A stretch of 7,008 nt of DNA from DAOPJM01 sp035399665 (GCA_035399665.1 DAOPJM010000062.1:1-7008), one strand, 5' to 3'; positions 1-5,671 are shown, counted from the first letter of the stretch. Made by a program: numbers and translations. Notes: generated by a model not told the origin, from the sequence alone.

Positions 1-57
1 GCGGCGCCCCACGGTATCCCTTGCAGCGGCGCCCACGGTATCCCCATATGCGGCGCG
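1..57. repeat. Short GC-rich tandem repeat, two full units and a partial third
   Basis: Two near-identical 20-base units, GCGGCGCCCCACGGTATCCC at 1-20 and GCGGCGCCCACGGTATCCCC at 26-45, are joined by the linker TTGCA. A third partial start, GCGGCGC, lies at 50-56. The period is about 25 bases, and the array runs off the left edge, so its full size is unknown. On the minus strand it reads as GIPWAPLQGIPWGA from an ATG at 46-48, which is more likely an accident of the repeat than a gene. It lies just downstream of the stop of the minus-strand HicB/DinB-like gene. No terminator is evident there. Confidence 0.7.
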
Positions 58-68
58 TACTGACGATT

Positions 69-791
69 TTATACGAACTTAAACGGATTGGCGATTCTGT
101 CGCGCTGCCAGAAGCTGACGGCCTTGCGGAACATCGCTTTGGCGTGTATGCGGTCGTGCCAAATGACGCGGCGGAGCAGCTTTTTGAGCGTCCAAAGCTC
201 GCCGTCCTCGGCGGTGTGAATAAGCGGCTCAAGGTAGCGCGGGGAGGCCTCGATAAGCTTGAAGAGCTGCACCCTGTTTTGAACGAAATCATCGCAGTTC
301 TTCAGATCAAGCCCAAGACCCGCCGCGTAGTATGCCATGACCTCGTTAGAGTGTTCGAGCATCTCCCTTGCGCTGGTGGGAATCTTGCCGTAGAAGCAGC
401 GGCGCGACTTGACAAGGCCGCGGTCAGGCTGAGGGACGGACTTGTAGAGGGTCATAAAGTCGCGTGCGGAGCGCAGGCACAGCTCCTTTAGGCGTATGTA
501 CTCCGAGACGGAGAGCGGCAGCTTTTCGGTTGGCAGGAGTATGCCCGTATCGGCCTCGTTTATCTCAAGCTCGCACTTGCGTTCAAGGACGAGCTTGACG
601 GGCAGATGCTCTACTTCGGGGGTGGAGGAGCCTTGCGCCCAGACGAGATAGCGCGAGACTTCGACGGGCAGCTTTGCAAGGGCTTCCTCGCGGGTTTCGC
701 CGCGTGAGTATGCGCCGGGGTAGTCCTCCGCCCACGCGGAGAAGCCGTTCTCGCTGTATTCCAAAGCCGCGTTGATGCTTTCCATCTTCAT
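69..791 (-). CDS. HicB-like N-terminal domain fused to DinB-like C-terminal domain
   Basis: This 240-residue protein appears to have two domains. Residues about 4-52 resemble the partial RNase-H-fold HicB antitoxin domain, with DYPGAYSRGETREEALAKL followed by a helix. Residues about 95-235 resemble a DinB/YfiT-type four-helix bundle. Its likely metal ligands are His147 in LEHSNE and His212 and His216 in the WHDRIHAKAM motif. The ATG directly abuts the TAA of the upstream amidohydrolase gene, with no gap, and AGAGG lies 8 bases before it. This supports translational coupling and favours this Met over Met3. No HicA toxin gene is adjacent, so an antitoxin role is not supported. Family knowledge suggests metal-dependent thiol or small-molecule chemistry for DinB folds, but the substrate is unknown. 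The domain call is by eye. Confidence 0.8.
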   Translation of the reverse strand: MKMESINAALEYSENGFSAWAEDYPGAYSRGETREEALAKLPVEVSRYLVWAQGSSTPEVEHLPVKLVLERKCELEINEADTGILLPTEKLPLSVSEYIRLKELCLRSARDFMTLYKSVPQPDRGLVKSRRCFYGKIPTSAREMLEHSNEVMAYYAAGLGLDLKNCDDFVQNRVQLFKLIEASPRYLEPLIHTAEDGELWTLKKLLRRVIWHDRIHAKAMFRKAVSFWQRDRIANPFKFV

Positions 792-2069
792 TTACATCGC
801 CTCTTTTTCTATTCGTTTGGCAATTTCGTTAGCCTTGCGGTATATTTCATCAGGGTCAAGCCCCATGTAATAGCTTCCTCGCTCATAAACGACCTTGCCC
901 GCAATCATGGTCAAAGCAACGTTGGATTTGTTTCCGCTGTAAACCAGGTTGGCGGCGGGACGGGTCACGGGCTGCATATTGGGCATGTACAGATCTATCA
1001 TCACTAAGTCCGCCTGCTTGCCCACGGCAAGGGAGTTGCAGTCTGACAGCCCCATGGCGTCGGCGCCCACGGTGCAGGCGGCGTGAAGTATGCGCTCCGC
1101 CGGCGCCGCGTCTGCTCCGTGCCTGAGCTTTTGCAGGCAGGAGAGCAGGGACATTTCATGGAAGAAGTCAAGGGCGTTGTTGCTTGCCGCTCCGTCCGTG
1201 CCTAAGGCCAAGGGTATGCCCCTGTCCCAAAAGGCGCAGGCGTCGATTATGCCGCTTGAAAGCTTGGCGTTGGAGCCGCAGCAGGAGACAGCGTACAGCC
1301 CGCGGTCTTTGAAAATCTCAAGGTCATGCTCCGAAAGGTGAATACAATGGAAGCCGCCTCCGCCGTAATCAAAGAGACCGAGACGGTCGAACAGCTCGGT
1401 TGGGGTGCAGGCGTGACGGGCAATACAGGCTTCAACCTCGGCTTTTGTCTCGCTGTTATGCATATAGGTCGGGGCCTTTAGCTCGCGTGCAAGCTCGCCC
1501 ATGCCGCTAAGGAGCGGAAGGGAGCTTGTATACTCGGCGTGGACGCCCAAGTGGGCGGAGACAAGGGGGTGATAGGAGTTGAATTTATTGTACTGCTTAA
1601 GGGCGGATTTGGGGGTTCCGCCGTAGTCGTTTACGCCGCCGCAAAGCACAAGCCGAAAGCCCGTATCGACGGCGGCGTTGACCTCGGCGTCCTTGTAAAG
1701 ATACATATCGAAGCTTGAGGTGATTCCGCCGGAGACGTATTCCATGAAGGCAAGGCGTGAAAGCTCGTAGATATCGTCCTCGTTGAGCCTGCTTTCGCGG
1801 GGGAGAACGTCCTCATAGAGCCAGTTCGAGAGCGGCTTGTCATCCGCCCGCGAACGAAGAAAGACCATGGCGGAGTGCGCGTGGGCGTTCTTGAAGCCTG
1901 GTATCAAAAGATTCCCTCGGCAGTCTATCTCGCGGTCGAAGCTTTGCCCCGTACAGGGTTCACCGACATAGGAAACGAGACTGCCATGGGTGTGCAGTTC
2001 GCCAAAAAAGCACTCCGCGGCAAGCCCGTTTGTGTGCAGTATCATCGCGTTGTAAAACCGAATCCGCAT
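792..2069 (-). CDS. Amidohydrolase, 5'-methylthioadenosine/S-adenosylhomocysteine deaminase-like
   Basis: This 425-residue cytosolic metal-dependent hydrolase belongs to the Atz/Trz branch of the amidohydrolase superfamily. Visible ligands are His63 and His65 (NAHAHSAM), His204 with the proton-shuttle Glu207 (MHNSETK), a His in HCIHL near 241-244, and Asp292 (LGTDGAASNN). These match the pattern of methylthioadenosine/adenosylhomocysteine deaminases, which release ammonia and give an inosine-type product. Guanine deaminase or another aminohydrolase of the same branch is an alternative, since substrate cannot be read from motifs. A Met 25 codons upstream is in frame, but the chosen Met has GAGG close before it. 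The upstream start would also place the extended -10 element inside the coding region. It is the first gene of a two-gene operon with the HicB/DinB-like gene. Confidence 0.88.
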   Translation of the reverse strand: MRIRFYNAMILHTNGLAAECFFGELHTHGSLVSYVGEPCTGQSFDREIDCRGNLLIPGFKNAHAHSAMVFLRSRADDKPLSNWLYEDVLPRESRLNEDDIYELSRLAFMEYVSGGITSSFDMYLYKDAEVNAAVDTGFRLVLCGGVNDYGGTPKSALKQYNKFNSYHPLVSAHLGVHAEYTSSLPLLSGMGELARELKAPTYMHNSETKAEVEACIARHACTPTELFDRLGLFDYGGGGFHCIHLSEHDLEIFKDRGLYAVSCCGSNAKLSSGIIDACAFWDRGIPLALGTDGAASNNALDFFHEMSLLSCLQKLRHGADAAPAERILHAACTVGADAMGLSDCNSLAVGKQADLVMIDLYMPNMQPVTRPAANLVYSGNKSNVALTMIAGKVVYERGSYYMGLDPDEIYRKANEIAKRIEKEAM

Positions 2070-2097
2070 TGACTTGACCTCGCTTATATTTAATCTC

Positions 2098-2106
2098 AGT
2101 ATAGCA
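2098..2106 (-). promoter_or_regulatory. Extended -10 promoter for the amidohydrolase operon
   Basis: The minus strand reads TGCTATACT, an extended -10 (TGN plus TATACT, 5 of 6 to consensus), about 29 bases before the chosen ATG. No good -35 hexamer is seen 17 bases upstream, as is common for extended -10 promoters. It lies back to back with the plus-strand promoter at 2156-2184. Confidence 0.55.
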
Positions 2107-2155
2107 TAATTGTTGCGAATCGCGGGTGAACAAATTATAAACACAGACGTGCCGC

Positions 2156-2184
2156 TTGTAATCCCAGGCGCGAAATGGTATACT
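2156..2184 (+). promoter_or_regulatory. SigA-type promoter for the cohesin-dockerin/pcp pair
   Basis: TTGTAA (2156-2161), a 17-base spacer and TATACT (2179-2184) form a housekeeping promoter. TGG directly before the -10 adds an extended element. Transcription would start near 2191, giving a leader of about 22 bases to the ATG at 2213. Confidence 0.7.
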
Positions 2185-2212
2185 TTTCATGATAAAGCTT
2201 CGGAGGCATTTT

Positions 2213-2986
2213 ATGAAACGATTCCTTGCGGCCTTGGTCGCGTTGATCCTTGTCTTTGTGAGCGCGGCGACGGGCTTTGCCGAGGGCAAGGAGCATATTA
2301 CGCTTTACGGCGAGCAGAATTACGAGGAGGACATGAGCTCGGGCGCCGACCCTGATACGGGCGAGAGCTTTGTTTGCTGGCACCTCTATATGAAGCTGGA
2401 GAACCTCAGCTCCATCATGGGCATACAGTATCAGCTAAGGTGGGATTCGGAGCTGCTGACCTGCACCAAGGTGGTGCAGGGGCAGGGCGTGAACGGAACG
2501 CTTAACACAAGCAATCTAAGCGCGGGGCGCGTTAATTATGTGGCGGCGTCGTCGTCGTCGCTTGCGTACAGCTCGACCTGCATACTGACGCTGTACTTTA
2601 GGATAGCCGAGGGCGTCACCGAAGGCACGGTGATTCCGATAAGCTTCGCGCCCGACCCCAACACGGTTGAGGGCGACGCGGGGTTCCTGCTCGTGGTTAC
2701 GACCCAAAGCAACCAGAACGGCTATAAGCGCGGTGACGAGGAGCTTGACGCATATGACGGTTATATCGTTGTCGGCGAAAGTCCCGTTGTTGTTCGCGGC
2801 GACGTCGACCTGAACGGAAGCGTGAACTCCACGGACGCGGCTATGATACTGCGCTATCTGGTCGGGCTGGAGACGCTGAGCCGTCGGGCGCTTTTGAACG
2901 CCGATACGGACGGCAGCAATACGATTATGGCGAACGACGCTTCGCGCATACTGCGCTATCTTGTGGGACTGGAGGACAGTCTGTGA
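2213..2986 (+). CDS. Secreted cohesin-like and type I dockerin protein
   Basis: This 257-residue exported protein starts with a signal peptide: KR, then a hydrophobic core LAALVALILVFVSAA, with likely cleavage after GFA at residue 23. Residues about 30-188 look like a cohesin-type beta-sandwich (IQYQLRWDSELL, then ILTLYFRIAEGVTEGTVIPISF). Residues about 196-255 form a dockerin with two calcium-loop/helix repeats, GDVDLNGSVNSTDAAMILRY and DTDGSNTIMANDASRILRY, each ending in LVGLE. The start is set by CGGAGG 6 bases before the ATG; an in-frame Met 8 codons earlier lacks such a site. A run of TCG codons encodes four serines near 113-116. No catalytic domain is seen, so an adaptor role in extracellular complexes is inferred. 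The pcp gene begins 1 nt after the stop. Confidence 0.88.
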   Translation: MKRFLAALVALILVFVSAATGFAEGKEHITLYGEQNYEEDMSSGADPDTGESFVCWHLYMKLENLSSIMGIQYQLRWDSELLTCTKVVQGQGVNGTLNTSNLSAGRVNYVAASSSSLAYSSTCILTLYFRIAEGVTEGTVIPISFAPDPNTVEGDAGFLLVVTTQSNQNGYKRGDEELDAYDGYIVVGESPVVVRGDVDLNGSVNSTDAAMILRYLVGLETLSRRALLNADTDGSNTIMANDASRILRYLVGLEDSL

Positions 2987-2987
2987 T

Positions 2988-3614
2988 ATGGCAAGGGTGA
3001 AGCTTTTACTGACCACCTTCGAGCCGTTCGGCGGCGAGAGCGTGAACCCCGCGCAGCTTGCGGGCGCGTTGGTGCGCCCGAAAAGGGTTGAGCTTGTGAG
3101 GGCGGATATTCCCGTGAGCTACGATAAGGCGGGAAGAACGGCGATTGCGGCTGTGGAGCGCGAGAAGCCCGACATGATACTATGCGTGGGGCAGGCGGCG
3201 GGCAGGACGGGCCTGAGCTTTGAGCGCGTGGCCTTAAACGTTGACGACGCGGCGGCGACGGACAACGACGGGGTAGTTAAGTGTGACGCCGTGATAGAGC
3301 CTATGGGCGAAAACGCTTACTTCTCCACCCTGTCGGTGAAGGCCATGGCAAGGGGGGCGACAGAAGCGGGGGTCACGGCTTCGGTGTCGAACAGCGCGGG
3401 AACCTATGTCTGCAACCACCTTTTGTATGAGCTGCTGCACCATGAGAAGGGCATACTCTGCGGCTTTGTACACGTTCCGCTGACCAAGGAGCAGGCGGAA
3501 AACAGGCTGAGTTCGGGCAAGGCGAAGGCGTTGGAGCCGTATATGTCGCCCGAGGAGGCGGCGCGTGGCATAGGGGCCGCGATAGACGCCGCAGTGACAG
3601 AGCTGGGGCTTTAG
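2988..3614 (+). CDS. pcp: Pyroglutamyl-peptidase I
   Basis: This 208-residue cytosolic cysteine peptidase of the C15 family removes N-terminal pyroglutamate from peptides. The N-terminal signature TTFEPFGGESVNPA is clear. The catalytic triad is visible as Glu79 (LSFERVALN), Cys142 (SAGTYVCNHLLYE) and His162 (GFVHVPL), at near-canonical positions. Length is normal for the family. The chosen start makes the protein begin right before the first beta strand and leaves 1 nt to the upstream stop. GGAGG at 2971-2975 is 12 bases away, rather long, so translation may depend on coupling to the dockerin gene. A terminator follows. The partnership with an exported dockerin protein is unexplained. Confidence 0.93.
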   Translation: MARVKLLLTTFEPFGGESVNPAQLAGALVRPKRVELVRADIPVSYDKAGRTAIAAVEREKPDMILCVGQAAGRTGLSFERVALNVDDAAATDNDGVVKCDAVIEPMGENAYFSTLSVKAMARGATEAGVTASVSNSAGTYVCNHLLYELLHHEKGILCGFVHVPLTKEQAENRLSSGKAKALEPYMSPEEAARGIGAAIDAAVTELGL

Positions 3615-3644
3615 CGCTCGAACAAGTGAAATAATGATTATTCC

Positions 3645-3686
3645 GTGCCGCGGGGGGAAGTTCCCTTTTGCGGCATTTTCTGTTTT
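3645..3686 (+). terminator. Intrinsic terminator after pcp
   Basis: TGCCGC (3646-3651) pairs with GCGGCA (3670-3675), and GGG can pair with CCC inside the loop. TTTTCTGTTTT follows at once (3676-3686). It separates the dockerin/pcp unit from spo0A. Confidence 0.75.
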
Positions 3687-3699
3687 GATATGTCAAAAC
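3682..3699. promoter_or_regulatory. Inverted repeat upstream of spo0A, possible Spo0A-box pair
   Basis: GTTTTGA, spacer TATG, then TCAAAAC forms a perfect 7-base inverted repeat. TGTCAAA at 3691-3697 differs at one base from the core Spo0A box TGTCGAA, and the opposite strand reads TATCAAA. It sits about 30 bases upstream of the extended -10 of spo0A, overlapping the end of the pcp terminator. Autoregulation by Spo0A is a reasonable guess. The missing G in the core weakens it, and another regulator could bind. Confidence 0.35.
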
Positions 3700-3727
3700 T
3701 GTACTCTATCACCGCGACTTCCCGCGA

Positions 3728-3736
3728 TGTTACAAT
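3728..3736 (+). promoter_or_regulatory. Extended -10 promoter for spo0A
   Basis: TGTTACAAT contains TG, one base and TACAAT (5 of 6 to consensus). The start site would fall near 3743, leaving a leader of about 40 bases. No convincing -35 is present at 17-18 bases, which suggests dependence on the extended -10 or on an activator bound upstream. Confidence 0.5.
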
Positions 3737-3782
3737 CAGTCTATCACAAATGAGCGCCGAACGGCGAAAAGGGGAGGGACGG

Positions 3783-4562
3783 ATGCCGAAATTCAGAGTC
3801 TTGATAGTCGATGACAACGCGCAGTACGCGGAATCACTGAAAGGCTATTTTCAGTCACAGGAGAAGGTCGAAGGCGTGGATGTGGCACAGGACGGAAAGG
3901 CTGCGCTGACCATGCTCAAGGAACGCCGCTATGACGTTGTGACGCTCGACCTTATCATGCCGAACACGGACGGACTTTCGGTATTGGAGCAGCTTCCCGC
4001 CGTCCTCGGTGCGCAGGTACCTCCCGTGGTTGTGGTCTCCGCGCTGCGCAACGAGGCCATGGTACGACGCTGCTGCGCTCTGGGCGCAAGGTATTACATG
4101 GTCAAGCCCGTGGAGCCGGACGTACTGTACAAGCGCGTTGCGCAGATGCTGGAAGCCGAACCCACGAAGGGCGGACTGATGCCCTATGCCCAAGCGCCGC
4201 GCTCGTTTGACGAGAAGGTCACGGCAATATTCCTTGTCGCGGGCATACCCGCGCACATCAAGGGCTATCATTACCTGAGGGAGGGCATACGCATGGTGTA
4301 TCGCCAGCCCGATTTAATCAACCGCATCACCAAGGAGCTGTACCCCGGAATAGCCAAGAGCTTCGGCACCTCGGCAAGCAAGGTCGAGAGAGCCATACGC
4401 CACGCCATAGAGGTGGCTTGGACAAGGGGTAAGATAGAGAACCTCAACTCCCTGTTCGGTTACAGCATATACGGCAAGAACGATAAGCCCACAAACGGTG
4501 AATTCATTGCGCTGGTCGCGGACAAGCTGCTGATGGAGGAGCAGAGCAAGAAGGCCGGGTAA
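3783..4562 (+). CDS. spo0A: Sporulation master response regulator Spo0A
   Basis: This 259-residue cytosolic transcription factor has a receiver domain at about 3-123. Its acidic pocket is Asp10-Asp11, the phospho-acceptor is Asp56 (VTLDLIMPNTDG), and the switch residues are Ser86 and Lys108 (MVKPVEP). A linker follows, then the Spo0A DNA-binding domain at about 143-255. The family hallmark is seen in ASKVERAIRHAIEVAWTRGK, with GIPAHIKGYHYLREGIRM earlier. Length is usual. The ATG is preceded by GGAGGG 4 bases upstream; longer in-frame starts would add a non-homologous 46-residue extension spanning the promoter. The neighbours are pcp and a long gap, not the common spoIVB context. Phosphorylated Spo0A activates sporulation genes and represses vegetative ones. 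A full set of key residues argues for a working protein. Confidence 0.96.
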   Translation: MPKFRVLIVDDNAQYAESLKGYFQSQEKVEGVDVAQDGKAALTMLKERRYDVVTLDLIMPNTDGLSVLEQLPAVLGAQVPPVVVVSALRNEAMVRRCCALGARYYMVKPVEPDVLYKRVAQMLEAEPTKGGLMPYAQAPRSFDEKVTAIFLVAGIPAHIKGYHYLREGIRMVYRQPDLINRITKELYPGIAKSFGTSASKVERAIRHAIEVAWTRGKIENLNSLFGYSIYGKNDKPTNGEFIALVADKLLMEEQSKKAG

Positions 4563-4633
4563 CGCGCCGAAGATAATACAAAGCTTGCAGGAGAAGCCCC
4601 GTCTCCATGCAGGAATGCCCCAACCTCATAATC

Positions 4634-4696
4634 CGTGAAGTGCCGCAGTCTCCCCCAAGGACGGCGGCATTTCACGTTTATCCACAATCCTTGGGG
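4634..4696. other. Interlocked stems, possible H-type pseudoknot or alternative hairpins
   Basis: Stem 1 pairs CGTGAAGTGCCGC (4634-4646) with GCGGCATTTCACG (4664-4676), 13 pairs including one G-U. Stem 2 pairs CCCCAAGGA (4653-4661) with TCCTTGGGG (4688-4696), 9 perfect pairs. The left arm of stem 2 lies in the loop of stem 1, so the order fits an H-type pseudoknot with connecting loops of 6, 2 and 11 bases. The two could instead be alternative folds, because upstream GCCCCAA (4617-4623) and AAGCCCC (4594-4600) can also pair with the right arm of stem 2. Stem 1 could act as a weak terminator for spo0A, though only TTT follows. The last loop contains a DnaA box, so a DNA-level role is also possible. 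Confidence 0.5.
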
Positions 4697-4778
4697 CTTA
4701 AAAAAGTCAATAAAACAGGCTAATTGTGGACAAGTATGTGGATAACGTGTATAAAGTCCGCAAAACGCCTGTGGATAA
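4678..4778. promoter_or_regulatory. DnaA-box cluster
   Basis: Three exact matches to the consensus TTATCCACA occur: one on the plus strand at 4678-4686 and two on the minus strand at 4737-4745 and 4770-4778. A fourth, TTGTCCACA on the minus strand at 4725-4733, has one mismatch. A weaker site, TTATACACG, abuts the second at 4746-4754 on the minus strand. The first box faces the others across an AT-rich 38-base gap. Three exact 9-mers in 100 bases is far above chance. In other Firmicutes such clusters are either oriC or dispersed sites that bind DnaA to limit initiation. No dnaA or dnaN gene lies in this window. Confidence 0.75.
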
Positions 4779-4913
4779 TTCAAAAATGCGGTATATTCAA
4801 AGCAACTCATACGGTTTGCATGGAGAGGTGCAGGTCACGCTTGTCGGCAAAAAGCGCTCGTACTATGGGAATGACGGCGGGTGGTTATTCGCGATATTCA
4901 GAACAATGACACA

Positions 4914-4937
4914 GGGACAGGGGGCGGGGTGAAGGGG
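4914..4937 (+). other. G-quadruplex motif
   Basis: Four guanine runs, GGG, GGGGG, GGGG and GGGG, are separated by loops ACA, C and TGAA, meeting the usual G3+N1-7 rule. Two more short runs follow (GGAGGG and GGG near 4954-4966). It lies 136 bases from the last DnaA box. Confidence 0.55.
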
Positions 4938-5025
4938 TTAACGCTCACAAAAAGGAGGGTTTAGGGCTGTAAAGCCTGTGGCTTGTCACGGCATATTCAA
5001 GGGCGAGTATGCGTTATGGAGAGGG

Positions 5026-5066
5026 AATAAAAAGCGCCGCGCCACCCCGAGGGCGGCAGGCGGCGC
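5026..5066 (-). terminator. Intrinsic terminator for the GtrA-like gene
   Basis: Read on the minus strand, GCGCCGC (5060-5066) pairs with GCGGCGC (5034-5040), an inner GCC/GGC pairing is possible, and TTTTTATT follows directly (5026-5033). A T-run at 5073-5077 on the other strand, six bases past the stem, could allow weaker termination of plus-strand transcripts as well. Confidence 0.72.
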
Positions 5067-5104
5067 GCTGCGTTTTTATTCGGTATATTCAAGCCATGCA
5101 GAAG

Positions 5105-5137
5105 CCCAATAAAGGGGCGGTCACGGCCCTTTATGGG
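5105..5137. other. Hairpin overlapping the GtrA-like stop codon
   Basis: CCCAATAAAGGG (5105-5116) pairs with CCCTTTATGGG (5127-5137), 11 pairs with one bulged A. The minus-strand TAA stop at 5131-5133 lies inside the arm. There is no T-run after it in either direction, so it looks like a 3' stabilising or processing stem rather than a terminator. Confidence 0.5.
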
Positions 5138-5631
5138 TTATCAGTCTCTGAGCTGTCGTCGGATTGCCGCTCGTCCTGCGATTCCTCGGCGGCTCTTTTG
5201 GCGGCTTGACGCTTGGCCAGGTCGTTGGTGTCGATGCTCTTGCCGAACACCACGAAACGCTGGAACAGGAACTCCGTGACGAAGTTCAAGAGCATGTTCA
5301 TGACGGTGACAAGGTACTCGTTCCACAAGCATGTCTCGGTCAGGTACTTTTCAAGCAGGGTCGAAAGCGGCGTGAACACGCAGTAATAGCCCAAGGTCAT
5401 GAGCATGGCCAAGGGAACGTTGTTGGCCGACTTGAAGGTGAACTTGCGGTTGAAGGTGAAGTTCCAAATGACGGACAGCACCAAGGCGATGAGGTAACAG
5501 GCCCAGTAGCTCAAAGTCGTCAGCTCGTTTAGCAGGGTAAAGCTGCCTATCTGTATGACGCCCGCGCTTATCGAAAACAGCGTGAACTTGATTGCGCGCC
5601 ACGCCTCCGAATCTCTGAATCGCTTTTCCAT
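5131..5631 (-). CDS. GtrA-like four-helix membrane protein
   Basis: This 166-residue inner-membrane protein has four hydrophobic segments at about 14-35, 42-59, 73-92 and 105-127. The GtrA family hallmarks NFTFNRKFTF (57-66) and NFVTEFLFQRFVVF (116-129) end helices 2 and 4. Family members are thought to help move or bind polyisoprenyl-phosphate-linked sugars for cell-surface glycosylation. The C-terminal 35 residues are charged (KRQAAKRAAEESQDERQSDD) and probably cytoplasmic, longer than in minimal GtrA proteins. The chosen start has GGGGGA 6 bases before it and begins just ahead of helix 1; an in-frame Met 23 codons earlier lies close to the promoter. No glycosyltransferase is adjacent, so the sugar substrate is unknown. 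Confidence 0.87.
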   Translation of the reverse strand: MEKRFRDSEAWRAIKFTLFSISAGVIQIGSFTLLNELTTLSYWACYLIALVLSVIWNFTFNRKFTFKSANNVPLAMLMTLGYYCVFTPLSTLLEKYLTETCLWNEYLVTVMNMLLNFVTEFLFQRFVVFGKSIDTNDLAKRQAAKRAAEESQDERQSDDSSETDNP

Positions 5632-5671
5632 AGTATCCCCCACATTGACCCGCGATGGGCTTAATATATCT

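Larger units (their letters stand above)
4789..5092 (+). repeat. Three dispersed copies of CGG(T/C)ATATTCAA
   Basis: CGGTATATTCAA occurs at 4789-4800 and 5081-5092, and CGGCATATTCAA at 4989-5000, all in the same orientation and all in the non-coding gap. A more diverged relative, CGCGATATTCAG, lies at 4890-4901. Similarity does not extend beyond the 12-mer. This could be a protein-binding site; no known family is recognised. Confidence 0.45.
4563..5130. other. Structured 568-base non-coding region downstream of spo0A
   Basis: No credible gene fills this gap: the short reading frames overlap each other and have no supporting ribosome binding site or recognisable motif. It contains a small stem (TGCAGGAGA at 4586-4594 with TCTCC and TGCA at 4602-4611), a pair of interlocked inverted repeats (4634-4696), a DnaA-box cluster (4678-4778), a G-quadruplex motif (4914-4937), three copies of a 12-mer, and terminator-like hairpins near the right end. 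Bases 4698-4725 are AT-rich between the first two DnaA boxes. The density of elements argues for a functional locus rather than decayed coding sequence. Confidence 0.7.

Noticed and set aside
1..57. CRISPR array
   Set aside because: Units are nearly contiguous with only a 5-base linker, so there are no spacers, and no cas genes are present.
3645..3782. 46-residue N-terminal extension of Spo0A
   Set aside because: It would span the pcp terminator and the spo0A promoter; the internal ATG has a strong ribosome binding site and gives the usual Spo0A length.
4586..4611. Stem TGCAGGAGA/TCTCC-TGCA as the spo0A terminator
   Set aside because: It has a bulge and no T-run after it, so it does not qualify as an intrinsic terminator.
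4460..4810. 116-codon minus-strand reading frame overlapping the spo0A end
   Set aside because: It overlaps about 100 bases of spo0A antisense and crosses the stems and DnaA boxes; composition looks random and no start signal is seen.
4726..4932. 68-codon plus-strand reading frame in the gap after spo0A
   Set aside because: Its start lies inside the DnaA-box cluster, there is no ribosome binding site, it runs through the G-quadruplex motif, and the product has no recognisable motif. A second frame of similar length overlaps it.
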